NCBI RefSeq assembly: GCF_002953715.1 | Contig: NZ_CP025012.1 | Span: forward strand, 3,348,001 to 3,412,000 | Origin: Rhizobium leguminosarum | GTDB taxonomy: Bacteria > Pseudomonadota > Alphaproteobacteria > Rhizobiales > Rhizobiaceae | Reading direction: 5' to 3' | DNA length: 64,000 nt | Shown here: one piece after another, positions 35,235 through 43,224 of the stretch | How positions within the stretch are numbered: the first letter of the stretch is position 1 | How the letters are laid out: the number at the start of each line of letters is the position of its first letter | Program-made: the position numbers and the translations under genes | The notes under the pieces: model-generated | Seen by the model: the letters and a program-made list of their open reading frames with translations, nothing else | Told to the model about the DNA's origin: nothing | Databases searched by the model: none

Positions 35235-35278
35235 ATGCATAACCCCGAAAATCGATGCTGATTTTCGGGGTTATGCAT
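35235..35278. terminator. Perfect 19-bp palindrome, probable bidirectional terminator
   Basis: The arm 35235-35253 (ATGCATAACCCCGAAAATC) is exactly complementary to 35260-35278, with a six-base loop GATGCT. It lies between two convergent genes (34751 rightward, 35330 leftward). A run of four As and four Ts flanks the loop inside the stem. Termination in both directions is the simplest role; the exceptional perfection also allows a protein-binding operator or transposable palindrome. Confidence 0.6.
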
Positions 35279-35329
35279 GGATTTGAAGTGGTAGAGCGTT
35301 TCCAGCACGTCCGATCGGACACACGCCGG

Positions 35330-35578
35330 TTAATGGCTTCTCACGCTCACTTGCGGAACCGGGGAGCTCAATTCGGCCAATTCCCTGGTCAAGCCCTCCC
35401 CGACCTCCTGCTTCACCGCCTCAAGCGCAAGGTCGAGGCAATTCGTCGCAAACGGCAGTTTGACATCCTGCGCGACCTGTCGCGCATAGGCAATCATCCG
35501 CGCCAATGCAACGAGTTCGTCCAGACCGTCTTCTGCCCCTTGGTCTGCTTTTATCTTGACAACCGATGTCACGCCCAT
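35330..35578 (-). CDS. Small helical protein at the end of the TfuA-YcaO operon
   Basis: 82 residues from ATG 35578, with GGAG upstream; the open frame extends to 35653. It is helical and acidic (EDGLDELVALARMIAYARQV, CLDLALEAVKQEVGEGLTRE). No family recognised. It lies about 100 bases after tfuA in the same direction, so it may be the last gene of the modification operon, for example an immunity or accessory protein. That link rests only on position. Confidence 0.5.
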   Translation of the reverse strand: MGVTSVVKIKADQGAEDGLDELVALARMIAYARQVAQDVKLPFATNCLDLALEAVKQEVGEGLTRELAELSSPVPQVSVRSH

Positions 35579-35680
35579 GCCCCATTTCTCCAATGAATTG
35601 AAGGATGATACGCGTCTGGACGTGATCCAGCCCGTGAAAAAAGCGTGACACAACCCTCGGTGACAATTGCCGATTTCGCT

Positions 35681-36388
35681 TTACAATGCAGGGCGCGTGG
35701 CGAATGAGGTTTCGTGCAGTTTCCACGGCAGATCGGCATTCGAGCGAATGTCGCCGGCGTCCTGCACGGCTTTCAATAATTCCAGGGCATCAATGCGTTT
35801 TTGATCGACGGCATTCGACAAAAGGGCCGCCAGCAGTCGCGGACGATCCGGCTCGGCCAGCCCTGCACATTGCTCGACGACCGCCCGCCACGTTCGCTTC
35901 TTGAAGAATATCGCGCTTGCGGCATCTTCGAGCTCTTGGCGCAACCCACTGGCCAGCTCTCCGCTATCCTCCATCACATCGAGCGTTGCGCTGACATTGA
36001 CGAGCGGTACGGTCAGCGGCTTGCTGCCCAGTCCGCTCGGCGCGTGAGTGAGTGCGACGGCGGCATCGTCGACCAGCCGGCCGATGCGATAGTCTTCGAA
36101 AATGCGGCCGATCCCGATCATGCCGAACGGATGGCATTCGGCAGCGCGCAACGCGCCCATACTTGCCGCCCCGAGAACCCTGACGCCCAGCGAAAGAGCG
36201 TGGAGAATTTCCTTGTGCCAGACCGGCGCGGCATATTCGAAACCGCCGTCGATCAGGCCGATGACATTGGCCCCCTGTTCCACCGCAGCCAAGACATCGC
36301 CCTGCGTGGCAGGCGGCAGGACGCATATCCCCTCGCCGGCCAGCGACGCCGCATCGGGAAGACTGGGACCTGCGAAAATGATCTTCAA
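35681..36388 (-). CDS. tfuA: TfuA-like core domain protein (YcaO partner)
   Basis: 235 residues. The TfuA core is clear: IIFAGPSLPD at the N-terminus, VLPPATQGDVLAAV, IGLIDGGFEYAAPVWHKEIL, VLGAASMGALRAAEC and FGMIGIGRIFEDYRIG, followed by DDAAVALTH. TfuA proteins work with YcaO enzymes. In methanogens the pair thioamidates a glycine of methyl-CoM reductase, and in several RiPP loci it installs thioamides, TfuA delivering sulfur. It overlaps the ycaO stop by 4 bases (ATGA), so the two are co-translated. The name stems from the rhizobial trifolitoxin cluster. Function in this locus is inferred. Confidence 0.85.
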   Translation of the reverse strand: MKIIFAGPSLPDAASLAGEGICVLPPATQGDVLAAVEQGANVIGLIDGGFEYAAPVWHKEILHALSLGVRVLGAASMGALRAAECHPFGMIGIGRIFEDYRIGRLVDDAAVALTHAPSGLGSKPLTVPLVNVSATLDVMEDSGELASGLRQELEDAASAIFFKKRTWRAVVEQCAGLAEPDRPRLLAALLSNAVDQKRIDALELLKAVQDAGDIRSNADLPWKLHETSFATRPAL

Positions 36389-37578
36389 AATCCTATTGCC
36401 CTGGCAAGCGCCCTCGTTCCGAACCGCTGGGCGCGCTCCCCCTCCGGATTTTCGAGCTCGGGAATGACAATCTTGACGACACTGAAGGGAAGCGTGTCGT
36501 CGCTGAGGCGCACCGCGATCACCGAAGCGATCCGCCTGTTGCGTAGTCGGTCGAGCACATGCTGCAGCAAGTGGGGCAGATCCTGCTGCCCATGTCCTGC
36601 CACCCCGTCACGGCCGATGGCGGTCGCGGGCGGTGCGGCAACCGCAGCGAAGGCCTGCCGCATCAGCGGCGGCAAGCATCGAGAGAAAGTTGCGGGAGAA
36701 ATATCGTCTCTGGCTCCGCTGATATAGGTCAGCCGGGATTGCACGGCCTCCGTCACCGCCCGAATGGCCGCACGCAGGGGAGACGGATGAGCGCCGGTAC
36801 CCCCGGTTACCTCGACGAGGCGAATGTCCCTGTCGCCGTGAAGAGCCCGAGGGCCTGGAATAAGATCCCCAGGGCCTAGCATGGCGGTGAAACAGGGGAT
36901 CTCGATGTCGCTGGTGATATCGAAGAGCCTGAGCGCCAATCCCGATGTTTCGATCTTGTCGATCAGCCCGTCCAAAGCGCCGTCCTGGAAGCCGCGGGGA
37001 TCGACGCAGCCGGCATAACGATCCGCTTCCGCGCCCACCTGCCACAGCACATGGGCGTCACGCTCGATACGCTCCAGGACGCCATGAAAGATCGCCTCCT
37101 CGGCATTGTTTCCCGACGCCAGGCCGTCCGAAGACATCCAGTATCGCGCGTCCCGTGTGCGATCGAGCACCACCGCTTCAAAGGGGACATAAACCTCGTC
37201 GCCGGTCAGGATATTGATGCCGGCAACCCATTCCGTCTCCTCGTCCGGTCCGAGATCGGGTTTATGAAGAGCGGTCAGGCAGTTCAGCATGTCGGTCTTG
37301 CGCCCCATCGCCTGCAGATGGGAAGAGGTGTCGTGGATGAGATCGACGGAGGGTTCGCCGGCAACCGCCCGTTCGAGGGCTTCCATGACAGTGGATACTT
37401 TGGCGTCGATATCGGTCAGGCCCTTTCCCTGGGCAATCACGATCGAGCGGGAATTGGGAGCGTATGCGCACCAGACGGGGATTCCGATGTCGTCCAGGCC
37501 GGTATGTCGCGCAACCCTGGTAATGCCGAACCCGGCCAAAAGAGGTTCGACGCGGGAAAGGGTTTCCCGCGGCGACAT
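36385..37578 (-). CDS. ycaO: YcaO-domain cyclodehydratase / thioamidation enzyme
   Basis: 397 residues. YcaO ATP-binding elements are visible: KVSTVMEALERAVAGE (Glu/Arg for Mg-ATP), EEAIFHGVLERIERDAHVLW, and the signature GGTGAHPSPLRAAIRAVTEA followed by VQSRLTYISGARDD. YcaO enzymes use ATP to phosphorylate a peptide backbone amide oxygen, letting a nucleophile attack: Cys/Ser/Thr side chains give azolines, sulfide gives thioamides. The direct TfuA partner favours thioamidation. The C-terminus lacks the PxPxP tail of azoline-forming cyclodehydratases. The gene starts 42 bases after the small peptide gene. Substrate unproven; the peptide is the obvious candidate. Confidence 0.85.
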   Translation of the reverse strand: MSPRETLSRVEPLLAGFGITRVARHTGLDDIGIPVWCAYAPNSRSIVIAQGKGLTDIDAKVSTVMEALERAVAGEPSVDLIHDTSSHLQAMGRKTDMLNCLTALHKPDLGPDEETEWVAGINILTGDEVYVPFEAVVLDRTRDARYWMSSDGLASGNNAEEAIFHGVLERIERDAHVLWQVGAEADRYAGCVDPRGFQDGALDGLIDKIETSGLALRLFDITSDIEIPCFTAMLGPGDLIPGPRALHGDRDIRLVEVTGGTGAHPSPLRAAIRAVTEAVQSRLTYISGARDDISPATFSRCLPPLMRQAFAAVAAPPATAIGRDGVAGHGQQDLPHLLQHVLDRLRNRRIASVIAVRLSDDTLPFSVVKIVIPELENPEGERAQRFGTRALARAIGF

Positions 37579-37620
37579 AACCCTATCGGAATATACGAAC
37601 CGATCCGTCAGAATGCCGGC

Positions 37621-37833
37621 TCAGCCGTCGACGTGACCGGAGAGCGCAACCTGCGCCGACGAAACGGCGACGGCGAGGTCGACGCCCTTCACAAATGTGC
37701 CGCCGACTTTGCGCAGGTCGTTCGCAGTCCCCAAATCCCCCGTCGGATTGAGAGGCTTGACCGTACCCGCGCCGAGATCGGCAAGCCAAAGACCCGCCTC
37801 ACCGGGTATACCTATAATGACAGCTTTCGCCAT
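37621..37833 (-). CDS. 70-residue peptide, candidate substrate (precursor) of YcaO-TfuA
   Basis: Starts at ATG 37833 with AGGGG upstream and ends 42 bases before ycaO. The N-terminal part (MAKAVIIGIPGEAGLWLADL) could be the leader. The C-terminal part (VKGVDLAVAVSSAQVALSGH, then VDG) is rich in Val, Ala, Ser and Gly, with no Cys and no aromatic residues, as in cores carrying thioamides rather than thiazoles. Its size and its place between regulator and YcaO genes are those of a RiPP precursor. No GG-type cleavage site or protease gene is seen; the internal GG at residues 44-45 is a possible break. I do not recognise the family. It could instead be a small protein that is modified and kept intact. 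Confidence 0.6.
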   Translation of the reverse strand: MAKAVIIGIPGEAGLWLADLGAGTVKPLNPTGDLGTANDLRKVGGTFVKGVDLAVAVSSAQVALSGHVDG

Positions 37834-37853
37834 GTAATGCCCCTAAGTTATTG

Positions 37854-39701
37854 TTAAAAACCGGCCTTCAATAGGCCCTCCCGATATAGCTCTTTTTGCC
37901 AGTGTTCCTTGAAGGGAACGATGGCGAGCCACTTCTCGACGTCGAAGACCGGGTTGATGCTTTCGGCTCGTTGCCGATGGAAGAGCGCCCGTTTTCGATC
38001 GCCGATCATTGCGCAACTGGCCGCGGCGATGCGATGGGCCGGCGCTTTGTCTTTCATCGCCTCGACATAGGCGATGGCCTCCTCGTACTGTTCCAGGAAA
38101 AAACTCGCTCCCGCAGCACACCAGAGATAGGCGTCAGGCGCTATCGGATTGAGCGAAATCGCCTTTCTGATCTTGGCGAGCGCATCGCCGGGGCGGGATG
38201 CATGCACGAGCGTATCGGCATGGCTATAGATGACGTCGGCAAAATGCGGGCTGAGTTCTTCCGCCAGATGAAGTGCGGCAACACTGGCATCGACATCGCC
38301 GAGATAGAGTTTGGTGACGCCAAGCTCGCGATGGCCCGCCGCTGATGCCGGATCCCGCTCGATGGCCCGAAGTGCATTCTGTTCCGCCAGATGCAGCAGC
38401 TCATTGTTTCCCTGCGCCGTCACGAGCCACTCGCTGGTGAAGGTCCTCGCCAGCCCGGTAAATGACGGAGAAAAATCCGCCTTATGCGACAATGACTGCT
38501 TGAATGCCTTCCGTGCCCGGCGGATATGCGGCAATGTCAACTTGCTCATCAGGCTCGAGCCGACCAGATAGGCGTGATAGGCCTCAGGATTGGCTTCGAA
38601 GCGTAAGCGCTCTTCCTCGTTTTCAGCCAGCTCACGGGCCACCGACATGGTCAGCTGCTGCGCGATCAACCGTCTCTGACGCGGCAATATATCGGGCGTC
38701 ATCGCAAAGCGATTGGCCCAGATGATCTCGTCCGTGGGAAAATAAACCAGCTGGGCGAATAATCCCTCTTCGGAAAGCCTTGTATCCAGAAGATAGGCTA
38801 TCGAATGACGGGCGACGACGGCAGCCTTCTCGGAGTCGCGGCGGATCTGGCCGGCCGTATGGGGTGCTACGATGGAAATGTTTCTGAGTGCGCAGAGTTC
38901 GATCGTGACGTCTTCGATCAGGGCGTTGGCAAGCGCAAGTCCGGCATCGGCATGTTTCGATGTCGGGGGAAGCAGCACCAGGCGAGGCAAGATCAGCGGC
39001 ATCGGCGATATGCGTTCGATGTCGGCAGATGTCTCACCGCCGACCTCTGAACTCTTCACCTGTACCCTGGCATGGCCGTCGCCGTTCGGCAATTTCTCGC
39101 TGAGGGACGAACCGCCAGATAGCCGGTGCAGTAAGGCCCTGACCTGCTCGTCATTTGGGTCCCGTTCGAGGATCTGTAGGGCGGCGCTGGAAATGGTGCG
39201 GGCCGCGCCGGGCTTTTGCGCATCCGGCAACGCATCCAGCAATGCCTGCCGCAATTGCAGCGCCTGAGTGTCCCGTTGCGCCCTGATCCACGCTTCGATC
39301 AACTTTGTCGCTGGTTTGATATTGCCGATGAACCCGCGCTGGGTCAGTTCGGCGATCGCGTTCAGCCGCTCCAGCGGCGAACCGCCGGCGCGAAAAATAT
39401 CCAGATCGCTGGAAACTGCCTGCGTGTTGAGACGAACCGTGGTGGCAGTGAAATCGAACGGCATTTCGGCGCGTCCGCCGTCTGTCTCGCGGATGCGAGA
39501 AAGCAGTTTGCGCAGATTGAGCCGCGCCAGATCAGCCTCGACGTCATTCCATAGAAACTGAGCCAATTCATAACGGCTGAGCTCATGGCTCGCGCCGGCA
39601 TAGATATGGGCCATCATCAACAGGCCCTTGATCGGATAGCGAACCGGATCGCCATTCGTCTCGATCAACCGCAGATCGCCGAATGTCTGCAGATGGAGCA
39701 C
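37854..39701 (-). CDS. SARP/BTAD-type transcription regulator with TPR C-terminus
   Basis: 615 residues. Residues 1-95 look like the SARP winged-helix domain (LQTFGDLRLIETNGDPVRYP, ELSRYELAQFLWNDVEADLA, LNLRKLLSRIRE). A bacterial transcriptional activation (BTAD) helical region follows to about 200. Residues 245-360 resemble the TolB-like domain of rhizobial adenylate-cyclase-type regulators (LVLLPPTS, LANALIEDVTIELCALRNIS). From 390 on there are tetratricopeptide-like repeats (AIERDPASAAGHRELGVTKL, AISLNPIAPDAYLWCAAGAS). It starts 9 bases after the XRE gene stop and ends 20 bases before the peptide gene. It is probably the pathway-specific activator of the YcaO-TfuA operon. Confidence 0.7.
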   Translation of the reverse strand: MLHLQTFGDLRLIETNGDPVRYPIKGLLMMAHIYAGASHELSRYELAQFLWNDVEADLARLNLRKLLSRIRETDGGRAEMPFDFTATTVRLNTQAVSSDLDIFRAGGSPLERLNAIAELTQRGFIGNIKPATKLIEAWIRAQRDTQALQLRQALLDALPDAQKPGAARTISSAALQILERDPNDEQVRALLHRLSGGSSLSEKLPNGDGHARVQVKSSEVGGETSADIERISPMPLILPRLVLLPPTSKHADAGLALANALIEDVTIELCALRNISIVAPHTAGQIRRDSEKAAVVARHSIAYLLDTRLSEEGLFAQLVYFPTDEIIWANRFAMTPDILPRQRRLIAQQLTMSVARELAENEEERLRFEANPEAYHAYLVGSSLMSKLTLPHIRRARKAFKQSLSHKADFSPSFTGLARTFTSEWLVTAQGNNELLHLAEQNALRAIERDPASAAGHRELGVTKLYLGDVDASVAALHLAEELSPHFADVIYSHADTLVHASRPGDALAKIRKAISLNPIAPDAYLWCAAGASFFLEQYEEAIAYVEAMKDKAPAHRIAAASCAMIGDRKRALFHRQRAESINPVFDVEKWLAIVPFKEHWQKELYREGLLKAGF

Positions 39702-39710
39702 AATCCGTCC

Positions 39711-40136
39711 TCAGCTGTTCATAACCGAATCGTGCAACTCACTGTCGCTTTCAGGCAACCCCGCGGCTGCCAGGCTTTTGGCCAACGCCACCAGCTTCTG
39801 CCTGATATTCGGGTCCTCGATGGCGATGAATGCCTTGTTGAGCGCCAGCCCCTCTTTCGAGGACAAAAAGCTGTTCAATTCACTCGTCTGGCCGTCGATC
39901 GGCCCGGCGCCGCCGTTTTCGAAGAAAAAGCCGACGGGCACGCGAAGAATCTCGGATATGCGCTGAAGACGGCTGGCGCCTATTCTATTCGTTCCTTTTT
40001 CGTATTTCTGGATCTGCTGGAAGGTAATACCCAGAAGTTCGGCCAAGCCGTTCTGGGTCATTCCGAGCGTCTTCCGCCGAACTCTCACGCGGTTGCCAAC
40101 ATAGACGTCGATCGAATTCGGCGATTTAGCCTTCAT
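39711..40136 (-). CDS. XRE/Cro-type HTH regulator (PraR-like)
   Basis: 141 residues. Helix-turn-helix at residues 14-70: RVRVRRKTLGMTQNGLAELL, then GITFQQIQKYEKGTNRIGAS and LQRISEILRVPVGFFFE. The wording is close to rhizobial PraR-type quorum and attachment regulators, but this looks like a paralogue rather than PraR itself. The C-terminal half (SSKEGLALNKAFIAIEDPNI) is the usual tail. First gene of the leftward operon; it probably represses or times expression of the peptide locus. Confidence 0.75.
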   Translation of the reverse strand: MKAKSPNSIDVYVGNRVRVRRKTLGMTQNGLAELLGITFQQIQKYEKGTNRIGASRLQRISEILRVPVGFFFENGGAGPIDGQTSELNSFLSSKEGLALNKAFIAIEDPNIRQKLVALAKSLAAAGLPESDSELHDSVMNS

Positions 40137-40306
40137 GTGAATAAGTCTCCCGCGTTATCAGCACGCCCAGCTGTATAATGGAGAGTTTAAGCAAGAATGC
40201 AACTAAAAGTAAATATTTCGTAAGGGTTTTTTTCAGCAGTTCACACAGTAAAAGCAACCTGCGGATTATTGCAACGGGCGCCATTTGGCGCGGGTGCGAT
40301 CCTGCT
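40137..40306. other. Upstream region of the XRE-SARP-YcaO operon
   Basis: 170 bases between the methyltransferase stop and the XRE start. A promoter for the operon is expected here; AAATATTTCG-type AT-rich sequence around 40208-40222 is the likeliest location. No operator can be defined by eye. Confidence 0.35.
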
Positions 40307-40999
40307 CTATCGCAGACGTCGCAGCGGACGAATGCCGTCCGAAACCAGTGCCGCTGCGACGCCGTGTCTAAGAGGCTTTTGCGCAACGGCGATCATCGAC
40401 TTGGCGAAAACGGGAATCCTTCCGACATATTCAAAACGAATATTGTCGAAGCCGGCATCCAGCAGCAGCGTACTTAGCGTGTTTTTCGACCAGAACTTGA
40501 TATGCCCATGATCCGTCAACGGCATGAAATGGTCGTCCATTTTCCCCACCGCAGCCAGGGCAAGGTTCTTCAGATAACCATGATAGGGCGTCGACATCAC
40601 GGCGATGCCGCCCGGCTTGACGAGATCGTACATCGTCGAGGTGAAAGCCTTCGGATCGTAGACATGCTCGACAACCTCCAGGCTGATAACGGCATTGAAT
40701 GTGCCGTATTGCCTGGAAAGGTCGTCATAGGCCGAGCCGACATTCAGCGGCAGTTCGGGATAATTGACATTGGCCTTAGCGATACCATCGCTGGAAGGAT
40801 CGACGCCGACGACATAATATCCCTTTCCCGCAAGAGCCGCAGCTGCCCCGCCGGTACCGCATCCCAAATCAAAGACCTCTTTCTCAAGAGAACCGTCGAA
40901 ATGGCTCTCCAGCACATCGAGCACGGCGGGCATGATGTAGGAGTGCGCGGTTGTCGGTTTGGCGTGAACATAGGTGGTTGCGTCTAGCTCGACGGACAT
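40307..40999 (-). CDS. Class I SAM-dependent methyltransferase
   Basis: 230 residues from ATG 40999, chosen for GGGGGAGGGA directly upstream. Rossmann methyltransferase motif I is VFDLGCGTGGAAAALAGKGY, motif post-I is VVGVDPSSDG, motif II is TFNAVISLEVVEHVYDP and motif III is VKPGGIAVMSTPYHGYLKN. The HGHIKFWS segment is typical of UbiG/Coq3-like and glycan-linked methyltransferases. Substrate unknown. It runs in the same direction 170 bases upstream of the peptide operon; co-function is possible but not supported by overlap. Confidence 0.75.
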   Translation of the reverse strand: MSVELDATTYVHAKPTTAHSYIMPAVLDVLESHFDGSLEKEVFDLGCGTGGAAAALAGKGYYVVGVDPSSDGIAKANVNYPELPLNVGSAYDDLSRQYGTFNAVISLEVVEHVYDPKAFTSTMYDLVKPGGIAVMSTPYHGYLKNLALAAVGKMDDHFMPLTDHGHIKFWSKNTLSTLLLDAGFDNIRFEYVGRIPVFAKSMIAVAQKPLRHGVAAALVSDGIRPLRRLR

Positions 41000-41484
41000 A
41001 TCCCTCCCCCTCGGCGATTGCGCGGCAAACCCTATCGAAGAATACGCCGAAAATTTGATGAAACCTGCCAAGCCTCAAGGATAAACAAAATATAATCTGT
41101 GGTTTTATAATAAAAAATAAAATCTTTGCGCGAAAATAGGATGCATTTATAATACAAATAAATACATATAGATAATAAATCTATGCATCTCCAGAAATAA
41201 TCTGGAAAATTTGCCCGATATCATAATTACAATAACAATAGTCCGCCGAAATCACGAGGAAGGCGAACTAACGGCGATCGATTCATAGCCGGAATGGTGA
41301 GATCATTCACTGTCTGCTATCGCGATTGTCCCTAGCTATATTGGAGATTCCAGGTTGACATCGGATTGAAACGCCTCCGCCGAAATCTGCAGCGCGCCCT
41401 GCCTGATGACGCGGCACAAAGGTGCCCAATTGCCGACACGAAGCCAAAGATATTTAACGGCTGAATGTATATGCTGGATCTGGA
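41000..41484. other. Intergenic region
   Basis: About 485 bases; 41080-41240 is very AT-rich. No gene is supported. Divergent promoters for the methyltransferase and the DUF6030-like gene are expected. Confidence 0.45.
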
Positions 41485-41585
41485 GCAATTCCAGCAAAAG
41501 TGCGCAGCGGTTTGCGTCCGGAATTGCGCAAAAACAAAAAGATAGAGGGTTCCGTGGCTTGGAGAAAAACGGAAATGCTCTAGAC
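41485..41585 (+). repeat. Dispersed repeat, copy 1 (upstream of the DUF6030-like gene)
   Basis: Begins GCAATTCCAGCAAAAGTGCG, has an internal inverted GCAATTCC / GGAATTGC (41518-41525), and ends with AAATGCTCTAGA. The second copy at 42520-42615 shares the start, the AAAAAGATAGAG-like middle and the GTTCTAGA end. The type is familiar as an intergenic mosaic repeat of Rhizobium genomes. Confidence 0.6.
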
Positions 41586-41626
41586 AGCCCGATCGAAACC
41601 CTTCTCGCACGCCGGAGAAGATAAGC

Positions 41627-42517
41627 TTGCCCGACAATTCTTCGTCCGCATATGCGAAACAGCCGGTGAGAAAACCGCGGATTCCCGTTGTCTTCTGGTT
41701 GCTGCTGACGATTTCCCTCACGCTGGTCATGGGAACGGTGCTGCTTTCCAACGACATGAAACACTTAAAGACGGTCAGCCATTATTTTGGCTTCGATCTC
41801 GTTCCCCCTGAGGTTAGGCCGCCGCCGCCCAAAGCTCTTCCCCGCCCGGCGCCTCCAGCCACCTTCGCGCTTCCCTTGCATGTCATTGAACCGCCGGCGG
41901 CACAGACCGCGTCGACTTTTCTACGGACATGGCGGATATCCGGTGCCACAATGTGTGCGGCGCTGCGCAATGCCGGCATCGAAACCAGCGATTGGGCGGC
42001 GGCGAGCTTCAACGCCGATACGTTCGAATGCTTTTTCGAGCAGAGCGGCAAGCGGGAAAAGGATCAGCTCCCGAGCTCCATCTTCGTCATCGTTCGCGGC
42101 GACGCCGCAGGCACGATCAACAATATGCGCGTGAAGATCGTCAATCCCGAGACCGATCAAAATGGCCAGCTCGATCCCGGCATTCTGCGAATTTTCCAAA
42201 TCATGCTGCGGCAACCGCAATGGCTTGATTTTCACGAGACCCTGAACGCCATCAAGAACCTGAGGGATATCAAAGAAGACGGCTTCGGAGCCAGTATCAG
42301 CTTCACCCGCGAGGTGCTCAATCCCGGGAATTACAATTTCACACTCTCGCTGGATGCGACTTCAGGACCACAGAAAAGAACGAGAAATTATTTTTCCGGC
42401 AGAATATGGCTGCCCTTGCCCGACCCTGCGGTCGACATCAACAGCGCGCAACCGGAATCAGTCTCCGAGCCCTCTGACACCGGGGCCCCGGCAGAAAGTC
42501 AGGAGCATCGGCATTAG
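41627..42517 (+). CDS. DUF6030-like membrane-anchored protein
   Basis: 296 residues from TTG 41627. One membrane helix near the N-terminus (IPVVFWLLLTISLTLVMGTV) is followed by a Pro-rich linker (PPEVRPPPPKALPRPAPPA) and a periplasmic domain of about 170 residues (FLRTWRISGATMCAALRNAG, FECFFEQSGK, SSIFVIVRGDAAGTINNMRV). I recall this as DUF6030, a family seen near rhizobial polysaccharide genes; function unknown. The TTG start has no strong ribosome site. It is flanked on both sides by copies of a dispersed repeat. Confidence 0.6.
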   Translation: MPDNSSSAYAKQPVRKPRIPVVFWLLLTISLTLVMGTVLLSNDMKHLKTVSHYFGFDLVPPEVRPPPPKALPRPAPPATFALPLHVIEPPAAQTASTFLRTWRISGATMCAALRNAGIETSDWAAASFNADTFECFFEQSGKREKDQLPSSIFVIVRGDAAGTINNMRVKIVNPETDQNGQLDPGILRIFQIMLRQPQWLDFHETLNAIKNLRDIKEDGFGASISFTREVLNPGNYNFTLSLDATSGPQKRTRNYFSGRIWLPLPDPAVDINSAQPESVSEPSDTGAPAESQEHRH

Positions 42518-42519
42518 AT

Positions 42520-42615
42520 GCAATTCCAGCAAAGGTACGCAGCAGCTTCACACAAATTGTGAAAAAAAGAGATAGAGCACTTCGGCGTGTCGGAAAAAGG
42601 CAGACATGTTCTAGA
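42520..42615 (+). repeat. Dispersed repeat, copy 2 (downstream of the DUF6030-like gene)
   Basis: Starts GCAATTCCAGCAAAGGTACG just two bases after the stop codon and ends GTTCTAGA. Same orientation as copy 1, so the gene sits between direct repeats. Confidence 0.6.
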
Positions 42616-42641
42616 TTTCTGGCTTCCCGCCGCGCGCCGAC

Positions 42642-43079
42642 TTATCTCGCCATGTAACTTGCATCGTCGTGATCTCTGGCCAGAATCTTGTAAAGCTCTT
42701 TCAAACTGTCCGCACCCGGCCGTTCGGTGCTGTCCCCACCCGCCAGGCGCCAGACACGCTCGACATTGAGGTCCTGCGTGACTTGCGCAAGGTCTTCGTT
42801 CAGCGAGCGAATGACGACCTCCGATTGACGCAGCCGCCACGACATTCTGACGAGCGCTGCGAATGGGAGGAAAATGACGCCGACGATGCCGAGAACAAGG
42901 GCTGCGAACTGCCGGTCATCGAGAAGAGATAGATCGTTTCGAACAGTCGCCATAAAAAAAACGGCATTTTGAAATGCCATATAAAAACAGCTCATCAGAT
43001 AGCTAGACCAATCTTCCATCACGAGCGCCCTCCCCGAGCGGTTTATATCTTGGAATATGCTGAAAAGTCTAGCAGACAC
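42642..43079 (-). CDS. Small membrane protein with coiled-coil segment
   Basis: 145 residues from GTG 43079; an ATG at 43019 (MEDWSSYLMSC) is an alternative. There are two hydrophobic stretches, YLMSCFYMAFQNAVFFMATV and FAALVLGIVGVIFLPFAALV, then a charged helix (RLRQSEVVIRSLNEDLAQVT) likely to form a coiled coil. No family recognised. Transcribed away from the EPS cluster. Confidence 0.5.
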   Translation of the reverse strand: MSARLFSIFQDINRSGRALVMEDWSSYLMSCFYMAFQNAVFFMATVRNDLSLLDDRQFAALVLGIVGVIFLPFAALVRMSWRLRQSEVVIRSLNEDLAQVTQDLNVERVWRLAGGDSTERPGADSLKELYKILARDHDDASYMAR

Positions 43080-43224
43080 TGAGAATATCCCCTGCGGCGA
43101 AAGTATATTTGAGGTTGCATTACTCTGCTGAATTGAACGCGAATCCCGTGATGGATCGGTGCCGACGAGCCTGGCCCTTCAAATTCCACCCCAGACATGA
43201 AAAAAGCTAACAGTGAGAGATAAA

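Noticed and set aside
41332..41764. Leftward frames of about 140 codons around the dispersed repeat
   Set aside because: They run through the repeat and the start of the DUF6030-like gene in antisense, with no ribosome site or domain features.
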